Source: Prevotella sp. oral taxon 299 str. F0039 (GTDB lineage Bacteria > Bacteroidota > Bacteroidia > Bacteroidales > Bacteroidaceae). Taken from it: a stretch of DNA of 64,000 nucleotides. Position 1 is the stretch's first letter. Each line of letters starts with the position of its first letter. Below, piece after piece: positions 35,631 to 46,793 of the stretch. Where the stretch lies: NCBI RefSeq assembly GCF_000163055.2, contig NC_022124.1, forward strand, positions 372,001 to 436,000, read 5' to 3'. The position numbers and the translations under genes were made by a program. The notes beneath the pieces were generated by a model, which was not told the DNA's origin, did not search any database, and saw nothing but the letters and a program-made list of their open reading frames with translations.

Positions 35631-35734
35631 TAGATTCATGAGTAGGAGGGCAGAAATGCTTGTGGTTGAAAAACTATAAGTCATTTGTTTCACTTCTATT
35701 CATGAATTTTTCTTTTAAATAAACATAGCAATAG

Positions 35735-37747
<2,013 letters not shown>

Positions 37748-37755
37748 AATATTTT

Positions 37756-37790
37756 TCATTCTCAATTAGGTAGAATGAATCTTATTTTAT
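37756..37790. terminator. Terminator between ligA and the pantothenate kinase gene
   Basis: TCATTCT and AGAATGA form a 7-base stem with T-rich DNA beyond it; convergent position. Confidence 0.6.
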
Positions 37791-37796
37791 GGTTAT

Positions 37797-38633
37797 TTAT
37801 TTTTCAAGTGCTAGTTCTGGTGCTTGTAATGCTGCTCCTATTGCGGTGCAAAACTCGCTGTGTTTAGGAATATGGAAACGCACATTATAGAGCTTTTCCA
37901 TTGAGGTGTAAACCTCTTTGCATTGAGGTAGCAATGTAAGATTACCGATTAAAACGTAATCTTTAATGCCACTGCCAAGACTAGAGAGTATAGTACTACT
38001 GCCAATGGCCTGAATTACCATCCAAGTGATGCCCAATGCTATGTCTTCTCTGCTAGCATTACTCTTTGTTTTACCAAACAATGAGGCTGTTGCACTTTTG
38101 GGTAAGCCAGGTAATGCGTGTGGACTAATATCGCCAATCAATACGTTTACGTTTGCAATATCACCCTCGGCAGCCAACAAACTAATTTGTTTAATATCGT
38201 CAGTTTTAAGCATAACCCTTGCAAGACCTTGCAAAGTGCCGCCTCCAATACCAATACCTCCAATATGTCTGATACCTTCTTTGTCGCATTGAACAAGCGA
38301 AGTACCAGTTCCCATACTCACAACAATCATGCTATCGAGGTTGGTTTGATATTTAGCTCCTAATCCATCAGCAATAAATTCCTCTGCCTTTGTCGTGGGA
38401 AGACCATATATTGGGTTGTCGATATATGCCGAACCAACTCCTGTGAGCATAACCCTTGCCACATCAGTAAGTTTTATTTTATTGTCGTGAAGATACTTTC
38501 CAAAGGCTCCATATAATGAAGTTACAGGGTCAGTGGCTTTTATTCGTATTGGAGAAATCACCTTTCCGTCTTTATTGATACCAACAATTTTGGTGGTACT
38601 AATACCAACATCTATTCCAATTATAATACTCAT
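37797..38633 (-). CDS. Type II pantothenate kinase
   Basis: A 278-residue protein of the ASKHA fold. It starts IIIGIDVGISTTKIVGINKDG, the phosphate-1 loop, and has MIVVSMGTGTSLVQ and GIGIGGGTLQGLARVM, which mark the type II PanK group (eukaryotic and Staphylococcus CoaW-like) rather than type I CoaA or type III CoaX. It would start coenzyme A synthesis by phosphorylating pantothenate; members resist feedback by CoA. It is monocistronic, with a 22-base repeat array about 180 bases upstream. Confidence 0.88.
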   Translation of the reverse strand: MSIIIGIDVGISTTKIVGINKDGKVISPIRIKATDPVTSLYGAFGKYLHDNKIKLTDVARVMLTGVGSAYIDNPIYGLPTTKAEEFIADGLGAKYQTNLDSMIVVSMGTGTSLVQCDKEGIRHIGGIGIGGGTLQGLARVMLKTDDIKQISLLAAEGDIANVNVLIGDISPHALPGLPKSATASLFGKTKSNASREDIALGITWMVIQAIGSSTILSSLGSGIKDYVLIGNLTLLPQCKEVYTSMEKLYNVRFHIPKHSEFCTAIGAALQAPELALEK

Positions 38634-38810
38634 GTGTGTTGATGCTATGATTATTATTTTGATTTGTTTTTTCGTTTAATGATTGAGAATCAGCTGTGTT
38701 TGAGCTGATACGCTTGCAAAATTAATAAAAAATATGTGCCTTTATACCTTTGTGTCGATAAAAATGCATTTAGATGTATTTTGATATATCATTTGAATGA
38801 ATTTCTTCTC

Positions 38811-38898
38811 ATTTCTAAACTCAATGTAAATGGCTTGTAAAAGCATTGTTTTTCTGTTACAATGTCAATGCTTTTGGGATACAAACTCAATGCTTTGA
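38811..38898. repeat. 22-base palindromic repeat array E (4 units)
   Basis: Units start at 38811, 38833, 38855 and 38877. Unit 2 has the core TAAAAGCATTGTTTTTC and unit 3 CAATGTCAATGCTTTTG. The array lies between the divergent pantothenate kinase and glucosaminidase genes. Confidence 0.85.
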
Positions 38899-39244
38899 AA
38901 AGTGTGATAGTGCAGAGCTTGAATACAAAGGAATTTAGAGAAAGAGGTGAAGAATGGAAATGATCTGTGCTTTCTACTTGTTTTTTTACTCTAAACGAAA
39001 GGAAAGAAATTTTAAAAGCATAGTGGCAACGACACAATTCAAAAAATATCATTAACTTTGCACTGAATAGAATTATTATAAATGTTCTTCTTTTACAATG
39101 GTGTTAGAACTGTTTGTTAAAGAGAAATTTGCTCTCGAAAAATGCAAAAGAAATGACAGTGCAATGCAAAGCATCAATTGATGGAGTGAAAAGGCTCTAA
39201 AAAGATGATGAAGAACAATAGAATTATAAGAGATAACGTTATCG
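38899..39244. other. Leader region of the glucosaminidase-LysM gene
   Basis: A TAACTTTG box at 39053-39060 is the likely -7 element, which gives a leader of about 180 bases. Inside it are a 12-codon frame (39082-39120, MFFFYNGVRTVC), a small AGAG/CTCT hairpin just after its stop, and a 12-base palindrome GATAACGTTATC (39232-39243) directly before the start codon. Confidence 0.4.
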
Positions 39245-40174
39245 ATGAAAAGAAAAATAACGAACATTTTAATGCTCATTACATTGGTGCTTTGCCCTAT
39301 CAATCTGCTAGGTCAAGCAAAATGGAATGCAATTTTTCAAACATATATCGATCAATATAAAGATATTGCCATAGAAGAAATGTTGCGATATAATATTCCT
39401 GCAAGTATAACTCTTGCACAAGGGCTTTTTGAAAGTGCAGCAGGTCAGAGTCGATTAGCTCGCTATAGCAATAATCATTTTGGTATTAAATGTCACGATT
39501 GGACAGGAAGAAGTGTGAGACATGACGACGATGAGTTGCAAGAATGTTTTAGAGTGTATGACAATGTGCGTGAAAGTTATGAAGACCATAGTAAGTTTTT
39601 GGTAAATAAACCACGCTATCGCAACTTGTTTTCATTGCCAAGAACCGATTATAGAGGTTGGGCTAGTGGCTTAAAGGCTGCTGGTTATGCCACTAATCCA
39701 CAATATGCTTATAAACTTATTGAGATAATCGAACTATATAAGCTTTATCAATTCGATACAGCTAACACTTACGACAAGTTTATGGTGAAGCGTTCTACTG
39801 TGGATAAGCCTGCAGTTAAGGGCGAAACTCTTCATCCGATATATGCTTATAACAAGAATTATTATTTAAAAGTGCGTGCAGGAGATACTTTTAAGAGCAT
39901 TGCTGCAGAAGTTAATATTTCTGTTCGTAAATTAGCAAAATATAATGAACGTGATAAGTATGCGTCATTAGTAGAAGGTGATATCATATATCTTAAAGCG
40001 AAAAGAAGTAAAGCAGAAAAGCGATTTAAAGGTAGACTACACGCAGTTAAGCCTGGAGAAAGCATGTATTCTATAGCTCAGCAATATGGTATCAAGGTTG
40101 AAAGTCTTTATACTAAGAATCATCTATTACCTGATTACAATATTAAAGTAGACGATAGATTACGTGTTTATTAA
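39245..40174 (+). CDS. Glucosaminidase-domain and LysM peptidoglycan hydrolase
   Basis: A 309-residue exported protein. A signal peptide (about 1-24, ending NLLGQ) precedes a FlgJ/Auto-type glucosaminidase domain (about 30-175), with the catalytic Glu in SITLAQGLFESAAGQSRLA and the FGIKCHDWTG block. Two LysM modules follow: YYLKVRAGDTFKSIAAEVN (about 207-250) and LHAVKPGESMYSIAQQYG (about 263-309). It cuts peptidoglycan glycan strands in the periplasm, for growth or division. The DMP19-like gene follows after 24 bases. Confidence 0.93.
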   Translation: MKRKITNILMLITLVLCPINLLGQAKWNAIFQTYIDQYKDIAIEEMLRYNIPASITLAQGLFESAAGQSRLARYSNNHFGIKCHDWTGRSVRHDDDELQECFRVYDNVRESYEDHSKFLVNKPRYRNLFSLPRTDYRGWASGLKAAGYATNPQYAYKLIEIIELYKLYQFDTANTYDKFMVKRSTVDKPAVKGETLHPIYAYNKNYYLKVRAGDTFKSIAAEVNISVRKLAKYNERDKYASLVEGDIIYLKAKRSKAEKRFKGRLHAVKPGESMYSIAQQYGIKVESLYTKNHLLPDYNIKVDDRLRVY

Positions 40175-40198
40175 TATCATCACATAAAAGAAAAAACA

Positions 40199-40705
40199 AT
40201 GGTGAATGTAGTAGTAAAAGAACAAAATATTATTAGTGCCGCAAACGAAGGCATGGATGCCTTTATCGAAGTGTTTGTGGAGGCAATAAAAAATGCCATC
40301 GGAGGCGAGTTAACTGCTACAAACATGGCAGAATTGAATGCTTCGCAAATAACCCTTTTAGCTTATTACGTCCTAAGAGAAGAAGTTATGGACGGAGGAT
40401 TTATACAACTGATTCATAATGGATATGGAGGCTTTATCTTCTTAAATCCTTTTTCGGCAATGATGCGTCGTTGGGGATTAGGCGATTTATGCTCACTGAT
40501 CAATAAATGCCATAAGAGTTATAAAAAACATCGTGAGGTTTTAGAAGCAGAATGTAGTGATGAAGAGTTTATGGCACTATTTGAAAAATATCCAGAATTT
40601 GACGATTTTGATGATAAATTTGTAGAATACGAAGAATATTGGACAACAAAAATGGCAGAATATGTAGACGAACATATTGCCGACTTCGCTGTTGTTGAAT
40701 CTTAG
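40199..40705 (+). CDS. DMP19/DUF4375 family protein
   Basis: A 168-residue acidic cytoplasmic protein. NASQITLLAYYVLREEVMDG and FIQLIHNGYGGFIFLNPF match the DMP19 (DUF4375) fold, named for DNA-mimic proteins that use acidic surfaces to bind DNA-binding proteins. The C-terminal half is notably acidic (FEKYPEFDDFDDKFVEYEE). Whether it mimics DNA here is unproven, as most family members are uncharacterised. It lies between the peptidoglycan hydrolase and smpB on the same strand with short gaps. Confidence 0.78.
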   Translation: MVNVVVKEQNIISAANEGMDAFIEVFVEAIKNAIGGELTATNMAELNASQITLLAYYVLREEVMDGGFIQLIHNGYGGFIFLNPFSAMMRRWGLGDLCSLINKCHKSYKKHREVLEAECSDEEFMALFEKYPEFDDFDDKFVEYEEYWTTKMAEYVDEHIADFAVVES

Positions 40706-40758
40706 AAAAACATTGCAGCACAGCAAATAAATGCTGAAAAATAAAACAAAACTGCATT

Positions 40759-41238
40759 ATGGCAAACGAAAAGAAAAACTCAGATAAAAAGAGTTCAATA
40801 CAAATAAAAAATAGAAAAGCATCTTTCGATTATTTCTTTATCGATACCTTTACCGCAGGAATTGTGCTTACAGGCACAGAAATAAAGTCTATTCGACAGG
40901 GAAAGGCCTCTTTGGTTGATACATTCTGTTATATTCATGATGGAGAAATATGGGTGAAAGGAATGAATATCACCCCTTATTTTTATGGCTCTTTTACCAA
41001 TCATGAAGCCAAAAGAGATAGAAAGCTGTTATTAAAGAAAAGAGAAATACGCCGATTAGAAGAGGAAACGAAATCTGTGGGTGTAACAATTGTTCCGATA
41101 TTGTTGTTTATTGACCAGAATGGACGTGCGAAAGTGAACATCGCTTTGGCACGAGGAAAGAAAGAATACGATAAACGTCAAACACTAAAAGAAAAAGAAG
41201 ACCGTCGTGAAATGGATAGAGCCATAAAACGATATTAA
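40759..41238 (+). CDS. smpB: SsrA-binding protein SmpB
   Basis: A 159-residue OB-fold protein that carries tmRNA to stalled ribosomes. Diagnostic segments are [37 protein letters not shown] and the C-terminal basic tail with [20 protein letters not shown] sequence ([18 protein letters not shown]), which mimics an mRNA in the decoding centre. The first ten residues are an extra Lys/Ser-rich stretch. No tmRNA gene was seen in the window. Confidence 0.96.
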   Translation: MANEKKNSDKKSSIQIKNRKASFDYFFIDTFTAGIVLTGTEIKSIRQGKASLVDTFCYIHDGEIWVKGMNITPYFYGSFTNHEAKRDRKLLLKKREIRRLEEETKSVGVTIVPILLFIDQNGRAKVNIALARGKKEYDKRQTLKEKEDRREMDRAIKRY

Positions 41239-41382
41239 TGTAGTCGTATCTTTTCTGTTGTAAAAATACGAAAAAGAACAATGCAATATAAGTATGCAAA
41301 GTGAATGATTTTTGCAGAAAAAACACTAACTTTGTAGTGAAATTCATCGCTGGTTATACCAGTAATATTAATAAAGAGAAAC

Positions 41383-42243
41383 ATGAAGTCTATAAAAAGA
41401 AGATGGACTCTCTTGCCGGGAAAGGATATAACCGAGCTTGACAAGAAGGTGATGTATTGGGAAAGTAAAGGTAAAGAAGTTCCTACTCGTGACTTAATTA
41501 AAACTCCCGAACAGATAGAAGGTATTAAACGAGCTGGTGTTATCAATACAGGTGTGTTAGACGAAGTTGCAAAACACATAAAAGCAGGTATGAATACACT
41601 AGAAATAGATAAGATATGCTACGACTATTGCACCGCTTATGGCGCAACTCCAGCATGTTTAAACTATGAAGGATACCCCAAAAGCGTTTGTACAAGCATT
41701 AATGAAGTGGTGTGTCATGGTATTCCAAAAGAAGAAGATGTGTTGGAAGACGGAGACATTATCAATGTCGATTTTACAACTATTCTCGATGGTTATTATG
41801 CAGACGCATCACGTATGTTTATAATAGGTAAAACAACTCCAGAAAAAGAGCAGTTGGTTAGAGTGGCAAAAGAATGCTTAGAAATAGGTGCAGAGGCTGC
41901 AAAACCATATTGTTTTGTGGGAGATATTGGTTATGCAATAGAGCAACATGCTAATAAATATAATTATGGTGTGGTGCGAGATCTATGTGGTCATGGTGTA
42001 GGATTGAAGTTCCATGAGAAGCCAGACATTACACATTATGGTAAAAAAGGTACAGGAATGCTTCTTGTTCCTGGTATGGTATTTACTATTGAACCTATGA
42101 TTAACATGGGAACATGGCAGGTATTCTTAGATTCGGAAGACCCATTTGGATGGGAAATTATCTCTGGTGACGAGTTACCTTCAGCTCAATGGGAACACAC
42201 CTTCGTGATGACTGAGCATGGAGTAGAAATCCTTACCTATTAA
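41383..42243 (+). CDS. map: Methionine aminopeptidase type I
   Basis: A 286-residue enzyme that removes the initiator methionine. The pita-bread fold is recognisable from NEVVCHGIP, the metal ligands DIINVDFTTILDGYYADASRMF (two Asp), GHGVGLKFHEKP (His), FTIEPM (Glu) and WEHTFVMTEHGVE (Glu). A 40-residue N-terminal extension (IKRRWTLLPGKDITEL) precedes the core. This extension lacks the cysteine-rich zinc finger of some homologues but is found in related Bacteroidota proteins. A TAACTTTG box lies at 41327-41334. tsaD follows after 14 bases. Confidence 0.95.
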   Translation: MKSIKRRWTLLPGKDITELDKKVMYWESKGKEVPTRDLIKTPEQIEGIKRAGVINTGVLDEVAKHIKAGMNTLEIDKICYDYCTAYGATPACLNYEGYPKSVCTSINEVVCHGIPKEEDVLEDGDIINVDFTTILDGYYADASRMFIIGKTTPEKEQLVRVAKECLEIGAEAAKPYCFVGDIGYAIEQHANKYNYGVVRDLCGHGVGLKFHEKPDITHYGKKGTGMLLVPGMVFTIEPMINMGTWQVFLDSEDPFGWEIISGDELPSAQWEHTFVMTEHGVEILTY

Positions 42244-42257
42244 ATAATAATACTATA

Positions 42258-43289
42258 ATGAAAGAAAAAGATATTTATATATTAGGTATAGAAAGTAGTT
42301 GTGATGACACTTCGGCAGCTGTTTTGCGCAATGATGTGCTTCTAAGTAATGTAACATCTTCGCAAGACGTACATAAAGCCTATGGTGGTGTAGTGCCAGA
42401 GCTTGCCTCTCGTGCGCATCAACAAAATATTGTGCCTGTAGTTGATCATGCTTTAAAGAAAGCAGGAATAACAAAAGAACAATTAAGTGCAATCGCTTTT
42501 ACTCGTGGTCCTGGTTTAATGGGTTCGCTATTGGTAGGGGTTAGCTTTGCAAAAGGATTATCGCAAGCTCTAGGAATACCTTTGATTGATGTGAACCACC
42601 TACAAGGTCACGTTATGGCTCACTTTATAAAAGAACCTGATAACGATAATGCTATTCCTCCATTGCCTTTCCTTTGCTTATTAGTAAGTGGCGGAAACTC
42701 TCAAATAGTGAAGGTAAACGCTTATAATAATATGGAGGTATTAGGACAAACCATAGATGATGCGGCAGGTGAAGCCATTGATAAATGCTCAAAAGTGATG
42801 GGCTTAGGTTATCCTGGGGGACCAATAATCGACCGCTTAGCACGTCAAGGTAATCCTCATGCATATAAGTTTGCAGAACCCAATATACCAGGATTTGATT
42901 ATAGTTTTTCTGGTCTTAAAACCTCATTCCTATATAATATGCGTAAATGGATTGCAGAAAATCCAAATTTTATCGAAGACAATAAAGAAGATATTGCAGC
43001 AAGTTTAGAATTCACAATAGTGGATATCTTGATGAAAAAGCTAAAGGCAGCAGTGAAAGAAACAGGCATTAAGCATGTTGCAGTTGCTGGTGGTGTATCT
43101 GCAAATAATGGGTTGCGCAACGCATTCAAAGAACATGCAGAGAAATATGGATGGACAATCTATATTCCTAAGTTCGGTTATACAACCGATAATGCAGCAA
43201 TGATTGGAATAACAGGTTATTATAAGTATTTAGATGGTGCGTTTTGCACAATAGATAAACCCGCATTTAGTAAAGTAACATTTGAATAA
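42258..43289 (+). CDS. tsaD: tRNA N6-threonylcarbamoyltransferase subunit TsaD
   Basis: A 343-residue ASKHA-fold enzyme that transfers threonylcarbamoyl to A37 of ANN-decoding tRNAs. It begins ILGIESSCDDTSAAVL. The metal ligands are in ELASRAHQQNIVPVVDHAL, nucleotide-binding motifs in LVSGGNSQI and GGPIIDRLA, and the C-terminal VAGGVSANNGLR and YTTDNAAMIGI are typical. Its product is the substrate of MtaB at 26.2 kb. The stop codon shares one base with the start of the CinA-like gene. Confidence 0.97.
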   Translation: MKEKDIYILGIESSCDDTSAAVLRNDVLLSNVTSSQDVHKAYGGVVPELASRAHQQNIVPVVDHALKKAGITKEQLSAIAFTRGPGLMGSLLVGVSFAKGLSQALGIPLIDVNHLQGHVMAHFIKEPDNDNAIPPLPFLCLLVSGGNSQIVKVNAYNNMEVLGQTIDDAAGEAIDKCSKVMGLGYPGGPIIDRLARQGNPHAYKFAEPNIPGFDYSFSGLKTSFLYNMRKWIAENPNFIEDNKEDIAASLEFTIVDILMKKLKAAVKETGIKHVAVAGGVSANNGLRNAFKEHAEKYGWTIYIPKFGYTTDNAAMIGITGYYKYLDGAFCTIDKPAFSKVTFE

Positions 43290-43804
43290 TGGAATTAGAA
43301 AGTAAAGTTTTAAGTAAGCAGATACAAGAGTATCTTTACAATTATGATGGCACACAACGTTCTTTAGGAACTGCAGAGAGTTGTACAGGAGGTAGAGTAG
43401 CAGAGACAATAATGTCGGTTCCTGGCTCTTCTAATTATTATAAAGGAAGCGTAATAGCTTACTCAAACGAAGTAAAAGAAAATATATTAGGAGTTGAAGC
43501 ACAACTAATTGAAGAAAAAACAGCCGTTAGTGAAGAAGTGGCAATTGCTATGGTGAAAGGTGCTTGCAAAGCTCTTAATGTAACACATGCTATAGTAACA
43601 ACAGGAATTGCAGGTCCTGCTGGTGCTTTGCCCAATGCCCCTGTAGGAACAATATGGATTGCTTATGGAACAACCGATAATATCCGAACATTTAAGATCG
43701 AGGAAGATAATGGGCGAGATTTGAATATTACAGCAGCAACTCAAAAGGCATTACAATTGTTCCTCGACTTTCTAAAAGAGGAAATAATGGTTGATGAAGA
43801 ATAA
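43289..43804 (+). CDS. CinA C-terminal domain protein (nicotinamide-nucleotide amidase type)
   Basis: A 171-residue stand-alone CinA C-terminal domain (PncC/YgaD family). The core reads LGTAESCTGGRVAETIMSVPGSS, SVIAYSNEVKENILGV and VTTGIAGPAGALPNAPVGTIW. The family deamidates nicotinamide mononucleotide in NAD recycling. The N-terminal MocF-like domain of full CinA is absent. The start overlaps the tsaD stop by one base, so the two are translationally coupled. Confidence 0.9.
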   Translation: MELESKVLSKQIQEYLYNYDGTQRSLGTAESCTGGRVAETIMSVPGSSNYYKGSVIAYSNEVKENILGVEAQLIEEKTAVSEEVAIAMVKGACKALNVTHAIVTTGIAGPAGALPNAPVGTIWIAYGTTDNIRTFKIEEDNGRDLNITAATQKALQLFLDFLKEEIMVDEE

Positions 43805-43881
43805 TTTCTAGTCAATACTTAAGCAAAATACTCCTTTAAAAGAAAAAAAAACTTAATTGGAGACTTTAAAAGGTCTATTCT

Positions 43882-43912
43882 TTTGTATTTTCGATAAATA
43901 TTTGTAATTTTG
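43882..43912 (+). promoter_or_regulatory. Promoter of rpmB-rpmG-DUF4295
   Basis: TTTG at 43882-43885, a 19-base spacer and TAATTTTG at 43905-43912; the rpmB ATG is 52 bases downstream. Confidence 0.75.
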
Positions 43913-43964
43913 CAAACTGTTTGGAATAAGTATCAAAAAACGAATACAAAATTTAAAGATAGCA

Positions 43965-44228
43965 ATGTCTAAGATTTGTCAAATCACGGGAAAGAAAGCC
44001 CAAATAGGCTGCAACGTATCTCACTCAAAGCATCGTACAAAGCGTAGTTTTGACGTGAATCTCTTCAAGAAGAAATTCTATTATGTTGAAGAGGCATGTT
44101 GGATTAGCCTTAAGATCAGTGCAGCTGGTCTTCGTCTCATAAATAAAGTTGGTCTCGATGCAGCCTTAAGACAAGCCGTTTCAAAAGGTTATTGTGACTG
44201 GAAAGACATAAAAGTTATAGGAGAATAA
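43965..44228 (+). CDS. rpmB: 50S ribosomal protein L28
   Basis: An 87-residue bL28 protein, beginning [20 protein letters not shown] and continuing [18 protein letters not shown]. It has the single CQITGKK-type N-terminal motif but not a full zinc-binding CXXC pair. It is the first gene of a three-gene operon with rpmG and the DUF4295 gene, which is characteristic of the phylum. Confidence 0.98.
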   Translation: MSKICQITGKKAQIGCNVSHSKHRTKRSFDVNLFKKKFYYVEEACWISLKISAAGLRLINKVGLDAALRQAVSKGYCDWKDIKVIGE

Positions 44229-44234
44229 TCAATT

Positions 44235-44423
44235 ATGGCAAAAAAAGCAAAAGGTAATAGAGTACAAGTGATACTCGAATGCACTGAGATTAAAAGTAGT
44301 GGATTGCCTGGAACAAGCCGTTATGTTACGACAAAGAATCGTAAGAACACTCCAGAGCGTCTCGAAATGAAGAAGTATAATCCTATTTTGAGAAGAATGA
44401 CTCTTCACAAAGAGATTAAATAA
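44235..44423 (+). CDS. rpmG: 50S ribosomal protein L33
   Basis: A 62-residue bL33 protein: [17 protein letters not shown], then [20 protein letters not shown]. It lacks the two CXXC pairs and is thus the zinc-independent form. It starts 6 bases after rpmB. Confidence 0.97.
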   Translation: MAKKAKGNRVQVILECTEIKSSGLPGTSRYVTTKNRKNTPERLEMKKYNPILRRMTLHKEIK

Positions 44424-44457
44424 GAAGTTATTCTAACTCAATTAAATATTTAGAATT

Positions 44458-44616
44458 ATGGCAAAGAAAGCGGTCGCATCTCTCCATGAAGGTTCAACGG
44501 ACGGACGCGCATATTCAAAAGTAATCAAAATGGTGAAGAGTCCCAAAACAGGTGCTTACGTTTTTGATGAGAAAATGGTAGCAAACGAAGCTGTTAAGGA
44601 TTTCTTCAAAAACTAA
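44458..44616 (+). CDS. DUF4295 family small protein
   Basis: A 52-residue basic protein, beginning MAKKAVASLHEGSTDGRAYS and ending NEAVKDFFKN, with SPKTGAYVFDE between. This matches DUF4295, found almost only in Bacteroidota directly after rpmB and rpmG. Its size, charge and fixed location suggest a ribosome-associated protein, but its function is not established. The gene starts 34 bases after rpmG and ends before a strong terminator. Confidence 0.9.
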   Translation: MAKKAVASLHEGSTDGRAYSKVIKMVKSPKTGAYVFDEKMVANEAVKDFFKN

Positions 44617-44637
44617 TGATAGAATTCTTTTCGTAGG

Positions 44638-44685
44638 AAGTAGACTAAATTATATTGATATATAGTTTAGTCTACTTTATTATTT
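44638..44685 (+). terminator. Terminator of the rpmB operon
   Basis: AAGTAGACTAAA and TTTAGTCTACTT form a 12-base perfect stem, followed by T-rich DNA. Confidence 0.88.
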
Positions 44686-44819
44686 ATAGGACAACTAAAT
44701 AGCAAGTGTTGAAAAGAGTAGAGTATGCTTCCTTGGTTATATCTTAAATAAAATGTGTTTTTATAAGGAAACCTACATTCTTTTTCGTAACTTTGCATAA
44801 ATCTAATTATAAATAAAAA

Positions 44820-45440
44820 ATGGGAAATAATAAGGATAAATATATAGCTGTTAGTTATAAGTTATATACAGTAGACGGAGACCAAGTTTCTTTAGTAGAA
44901 GAAGCACCAGTAGATAAGCCTTTTTCTTTTTTAAGTGGATTTGGATTAACCATCGATGCTTTTGAAAGAGAAGTTGCAGGACTAAATGAAGGTGATACTT
45001 TCAACTTCACATTGTTGCCTTCTGAGGCTTATGGTGACCATCTTGCAGATCGTGTTTTAGATTTAGAAAAGGAGATTTTTACAGTAAATGGTCACTTCGA
45101 TCACGACAATATTTTTGTTGACGCCATTGTTCCTTTACAAAATGAAGATGGACATCGCTTTAATGGTCGTGTGCTTGAGATTACCGATGACATTGTAAAA
45201 ATGGACTTAAATCATCCTCTAGCAGGTAAAACTCTTAACTTCAAGGGCTCTATTGTTGAAGCTCGTGAGGCTACAAAAGAAGAAATTCAAGAAATGATTA
45301 ATCGCATTTCGGGTGATGAAAGTTGCGGTGGTGGATGCTGTGGAGGTGGCTGTGGACATAATGAGCATGGCCATGGACATAGTTGTGGATGTGGAGAACA
45401 TGATCATGACCATGAGCATAGTTGTGGATGTGGACATTAG
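44820..45440 (+). CDS. SlyD-like FKBP peptidyl-prolyl isomerase with Cys/His-rich tail
   Basis: A 206-residue cytoplasmic protein. The FKBP domain (about 8-70 and 125-155) is interrupted by an insert-in-flap domain as in SlyD: FSFLSGFGLTIDAFEREVAGL, then FNFTLLPSEAYGDH, then LDLNHPLAGKTLNFKG-like sequence (MDLNHPLAGKTLNF). The last 35 residues are almost only Gly, Cys and His (GGGCCGGGCGHNEHGHGH, then repeated SCGCG), a strong nickel, zinc or copper binding tail. SlyD supplies nickel for hydrogenase and urease and acts as a chaperone; the metal used here is unknown. Confidence 0.93.
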   Translation: MGNNKDKYIAVSYKLYTVDGDQVSLVEEAPVDKPFSFLSGFGLTIDAFEREVAGLNEGDTFNFTLLPSEAYGDHLADRVLDLEKEIFTVNGHFDHDNIFVDAIVPLQNEDGHRFNGRVLEITDDIVKMDLNHPLAGKTLNFKGSIVEAREATKEEIQEMINRISGDESCGGGCCGGGCGHNEHGHGHSCGCGEHDHDHEHSCGCGH

Positions 45441-45463
45441 TTATTACGAAAAGATACTGATAG

Positions 45464-45517
45464 ATAAGTGGAAGAATAAGATATATTAATTGTCTATTTA
45501 TTCCACTTATTCTTTTA
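45464..45517 (+). terminator. Terminator of the SlyD-like gene
   Basis: ATAAGTGGAA (45464-45473) and TTCCACTTAT (45501-45510) form a 10-base stem followed by TCTTTTA. Confidence 0.8.
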
Positions 45518-45598
45518 TTAGGATAAGAGGAAAGTATTTTATGAATTGTATTTGTACTTTTGATGATATTTTATAAGATTTAAATAGATAAATAATAA

Positions 45599-46678
45599 AT
45601 GTCAAGCAATAGTTTTGGTAATCTTTTTAAACTCACTTCGTTTGGTGAAAGTCATGGAGAAGTTATTGGTGGAGTAATAGATGGTATGCCTTCTTGTATT
45701 GATATTGATATTGATTTTGTTCAAGCAGAATTAAATCGCCGTCGTCCAGGGCAGAGTTCTTTATCGACCTCACGCAAAGAAAAAGATAGAGTGCAATTCT
45801 TAAGTGGTATTTTCAATGGACAATCAACAGGTGCTCCTATTGCTTTTATTGTTCCAAATTGCACACAAAATAGTTCAGACTATGAATCGTTAAAGAATAT
45901 TTTCCGCCCTTCTCATGCTGATTTTACTTACTTTAGAAAGTTTGGAATTCGTGATTATCGGGGAGGTGGCCGTTCCTCTGCCCGTGTAACAATAGCTCGT
46001 GTAGTGGCAGGAGCATTGGCAAAACTAGCTCTAAGACAAATTGATGTAAGTATAGAAGCCTATGTTTCCCAAGTGGGAAATTTGTGTCTAAATAAACACT
46101 ACTCAGAATTGAATCTTACTAATATTGAAACCAATTCTGTGAGATGCCCTGATGAGCAGATGGCATTAGAGATGCAACAGCTTATTAAAGAGACAAAAGC
46201 AAGTGGAAATAGCGTGGGCGGTGTAGTCACTTGTGTGGTAAAAGGTTGTCCTATTGGACTTGGTAATCCCGAATTTGCTAAACTTCATGCTCAATTAGGT
46301 TCTGCTATGTTGAGCATTAATGCTGCTAAGGGTTTTGAATATGGTGCGGGTTTTGCTTCAGCTAGAGCTTATGGAAGTGAGATGAATGACGAATGGAGTA
46401 GGATAGAGGATAAGATTAGTACTCGAACAAATAGTAGCGGTGGAATACAAGGTGGTATTAGTAATGGAGAAGATATCTATTTTAATGTGGCGTTCAAACC
46501 TATAGCTACAATTCTTCAAAAGCAAAAAACGATTGATAGTGACGGGTGTAATATTGAATTTACTGCAACAGGTAGGCATGATCCATGTGTAGTTCCTCGT
46601 TCTGTTCCTATAGTAGAGGCCATGGCAGCTATGGTTCTTCTTGATAATTATTTATTGAATAAAGCTACTAGAATGTAA
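45599..46678 (+). CDS. aroC: Chorismate synthase AroC
   Basis: A 359-residue FMN-dependent enzyme for the last step of the shikimate pathway. Signatures are [16 protein letters not shown] near the N-terminus, [17 protein letters not shown] (family signature 2, about residue 118) and [20 protein letters not shown] near the C-terminus. The length is normal. It stands alone, and a bidirectional terminator separates it from the pdx operon. Confidence 0.98.
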   Translation: MSSNSFGNLFKLTSFGESHGEVIGGVIDGMPSCIDIDIDFVQAELNRRRPGQSSLSTSRKEKDRVQFLSGIFNGQSTGAPIAFIVPNCTQNSSDYESLKNIFRPSHADFTYFRKFGIRDYRGGGRSSARVTIARVVAGALAKLALRQIDVSIEAYVSQVGNLCLNKHYSELNLTNIETNSVRCPDEQMALEMQQLIKETKASGNSVGGVVTCVVKGCPIGLGNPEFAKLHAQLGSAMLSINAAKGFEYGAGFASARAYGSEMNDEWSRIEDKISTRTNSSGGIQGGISNGEDIYFNVAFKPIATILQKQKTIDSDGCNIEFTATGRHDPCVVPRSVPIVEAMAAMVLLDNYLLNKATRM

Positions 46679-46723
46679 TTTTTACCAGAAAGAAATGATT
46701 TAACATACAGATTAGGTAAACTC

Positions 46724-46763
46724 AACGACTAAATAAGATATTTATGAATCTTATTTAGTCGTT
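46724..46763. terminator. Bidirectional terminator between aroC and pdxT
   Basis: AACGACTAAATAAGAT and its exact reverse complement (46748-46763) form a 16-base stem with an 8-base loop in a convergent gap. Confidence 0.88.
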
Positions 46764-46793
46764 CTTAAATCTGTTAAGAAGTAGGAAATGGTT

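Noticed and set aside
45219-45437. Met/Ser/Thr-rich minus-strand frame under the SlyD tail
   Set aside because: It is the reverse of the Cys/His/Gly repeat and has no start signal or family likeness.
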